64,000 nt of DNA from Planctomycetales bacterium 10988 (lineage in GTDB: Bacteria; Planctomycetota; Planctomycetia; Pirellulales; Pb10988). The notes beneath the pieces were generated by a model. It saw only the letters and a list, made by a program, of their open reading frames with translations, was not told the origin of the DNA and did not search any database. Positions 63,367-64,000 of this stretch are shown here, one piece after another. Position 1 is the stretch's first letter. The number at the start of each line of letters is the position of its first letter. The stretch covers positions 2,322,709-2,386,708 of the forward strand of contig CP043547.1 of NCBI GenBank assembly GCA_009664345.1, read 5' to 3'. The position numbers and the translations under genes were made by a program.

Positions 63367-64000
63367 GTGCCCCCAACGCCCTTCACACCTTCGTCCCTTC
63401 GAATCCCCCTAAAACCAAAAAGCATTTTTTGGATTCTTTTTGCCTGTTGCTTCCTTGGTTGGGGAAGTTCTTCACTGCTGGCTCAGCCGGAAGAAACCGC
63501 CGCGGAAACCGAGCAAGCCCCTGATGAAAAAGAGGAACAGACGGAAACTCCCGAAGAGACAGACGGTGAAGCGTCTTCCGAAACTACTGCCGAAGTGGAA
63601 TCGCCTAGCGAGCCGGAACCAACCACCGGGCCGCGTGAATTGTTCGAACTGATGGGGATCGACGACTCGGTTTGGGAGACGTTTGAAGATGGCCAGGCGA
63701 TCGACGCCCGCGAGCAGGAGGCTTTCTTGAGAACACTCTATGCGGTGCGGCGTTTTAAAGAAAAGCAAATCGAAGCGTGGACGCCGGAGATTTTCGATGC
63801 CGAAGCACTTGCGGAGAATCCGACAGAACAACGTGGAACGCTGTGGCCGCTAGTCGGTCGGGTTTCGCAAACGGCCGCGACCGATATTCCCCCGGAGTTC
63901 GCCGATCGTTTCAGCATCTCGAAGGTCTTCACTTCGCAAATGGAACTTGCCAACGGTCAGACGGCATTGATCTATAGCCTCGCGATTCCCAAAGCGTGGC
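63367..64000 (+). CDS. Secreted protein of unknown function, cut by the window edge
   Basis: A GTG with CAGGAG about seven bases upstream opens a frame of 211 codons that runs off the window. A signal peptide (cleavage near residue 40, LLA-Q) is followed by a Glu/Thr-rich linker (~41-80) and a folded part beginning at GPRELFELMGIDDSVW. The last visible segment (LWPLVGRVSQT, then TALIYSLAIPKAW) resembles the beta-rich domain of the preceding gene. The two probably form an operon. Confidence 0.75.
   Translation, partial: MPPTPFTPSSLRIPLKPKSIFWILFACCFLGWGSSSLLAQPEETAAETEQAPDEKEEQTETPEETDGEASSETTAEVESPSEPEPTTGPRELFELMGIDDSVWETFEDGQAIDAREQEAFLRTLYAVRRFKEKQIEAWTPEIFDAEALAENPTEQRGTLWPLVGRVSQTAATDIPPEFADRFSISKVFTSQMELANGQTALIYSLAIPKAW

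Overview
The window reads as a chromosomal segment of a planctomycete (Planctomycetia, probably close to the Pirellula/Blastopirellula group; the genus cannot be resolved by eye). The grounds are a fused 3-dehydroquinase/shikimate dehydrogenase gene, DUF1571 and DUF4912 proteins, paired secreted sulfatases, several sugar-phosphate isomerase-like TIM barrels, Hsp70 paralogues of the DUF2760/DUF3731 type, and an ECF sigma factor beside a YfbK-like membrane protein. No rRNA, tRNA, CRISPR array, insertion sequence or phage gene was recognised. TTG and GTG starts are frequent.

Layout. 0-5 kb: edge of a membrane protein, a secreted alpha/beta-hydrolase fold protein lacking its nucleophile, a LysM protein and an AspT/YidE-type transporter. 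5-13.5 kb: a complete F-type ATP synthase operon on the minus strand (atpZ, a four-helix membrane protein, atpB, E, F, H, A, G, D, C), in which the c and b subunits carry apparent Sec signal peptides. 13.5-16.9 kb: an AT-rich gap, a DUF4912 protein, a promoter-to-terminator structured RNA resembling 6S RNA, and a secreted SMP-30 family protein. 17-20.7 kb: aroD-aroE fusion, aroK and a prepilin peptidase. 20.8-25.7 kb: a Tat-exported phosphatase, two sulfatases and an OmpA-like probable lipoprotein. 25.7-29.2 kb: larB, a FadR-type regulator and ldhA, suggesting a lactate locus.

30-41 kb is the most distinctive part: three Hsp70-family proteins in about 10 kb. One is DnaK-like, one follows a DUF2760 protein in a tight gene pair, and one is fused to a DUF3731 region; no DnaJ or GrpE is nearby. 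41-50 kb holds TIM-barrel proteins, a DUF1571 lipoprotein, a DUF427 protein, a lone ABC ATPase, egtD, a pentapeptide-repeat protein fused to seven 24-residue YwqK/MORN-like repeats, and a roughly 1 kb gap containing the remains of a gene. 50-59 kb carries a lone receiver-domain protein and a minus-strand operon for two TPR proteins, an ExbB/TolQ homologue, two ExbD homologues and a C-terminal processing protease, likely an energised envelope machine. 59-62 kb has an ECF sigma factor with a membrane protein whose vWA metal site is degenerate. The window ends with two plus-strand genes of unknown function that appear to share a domain.
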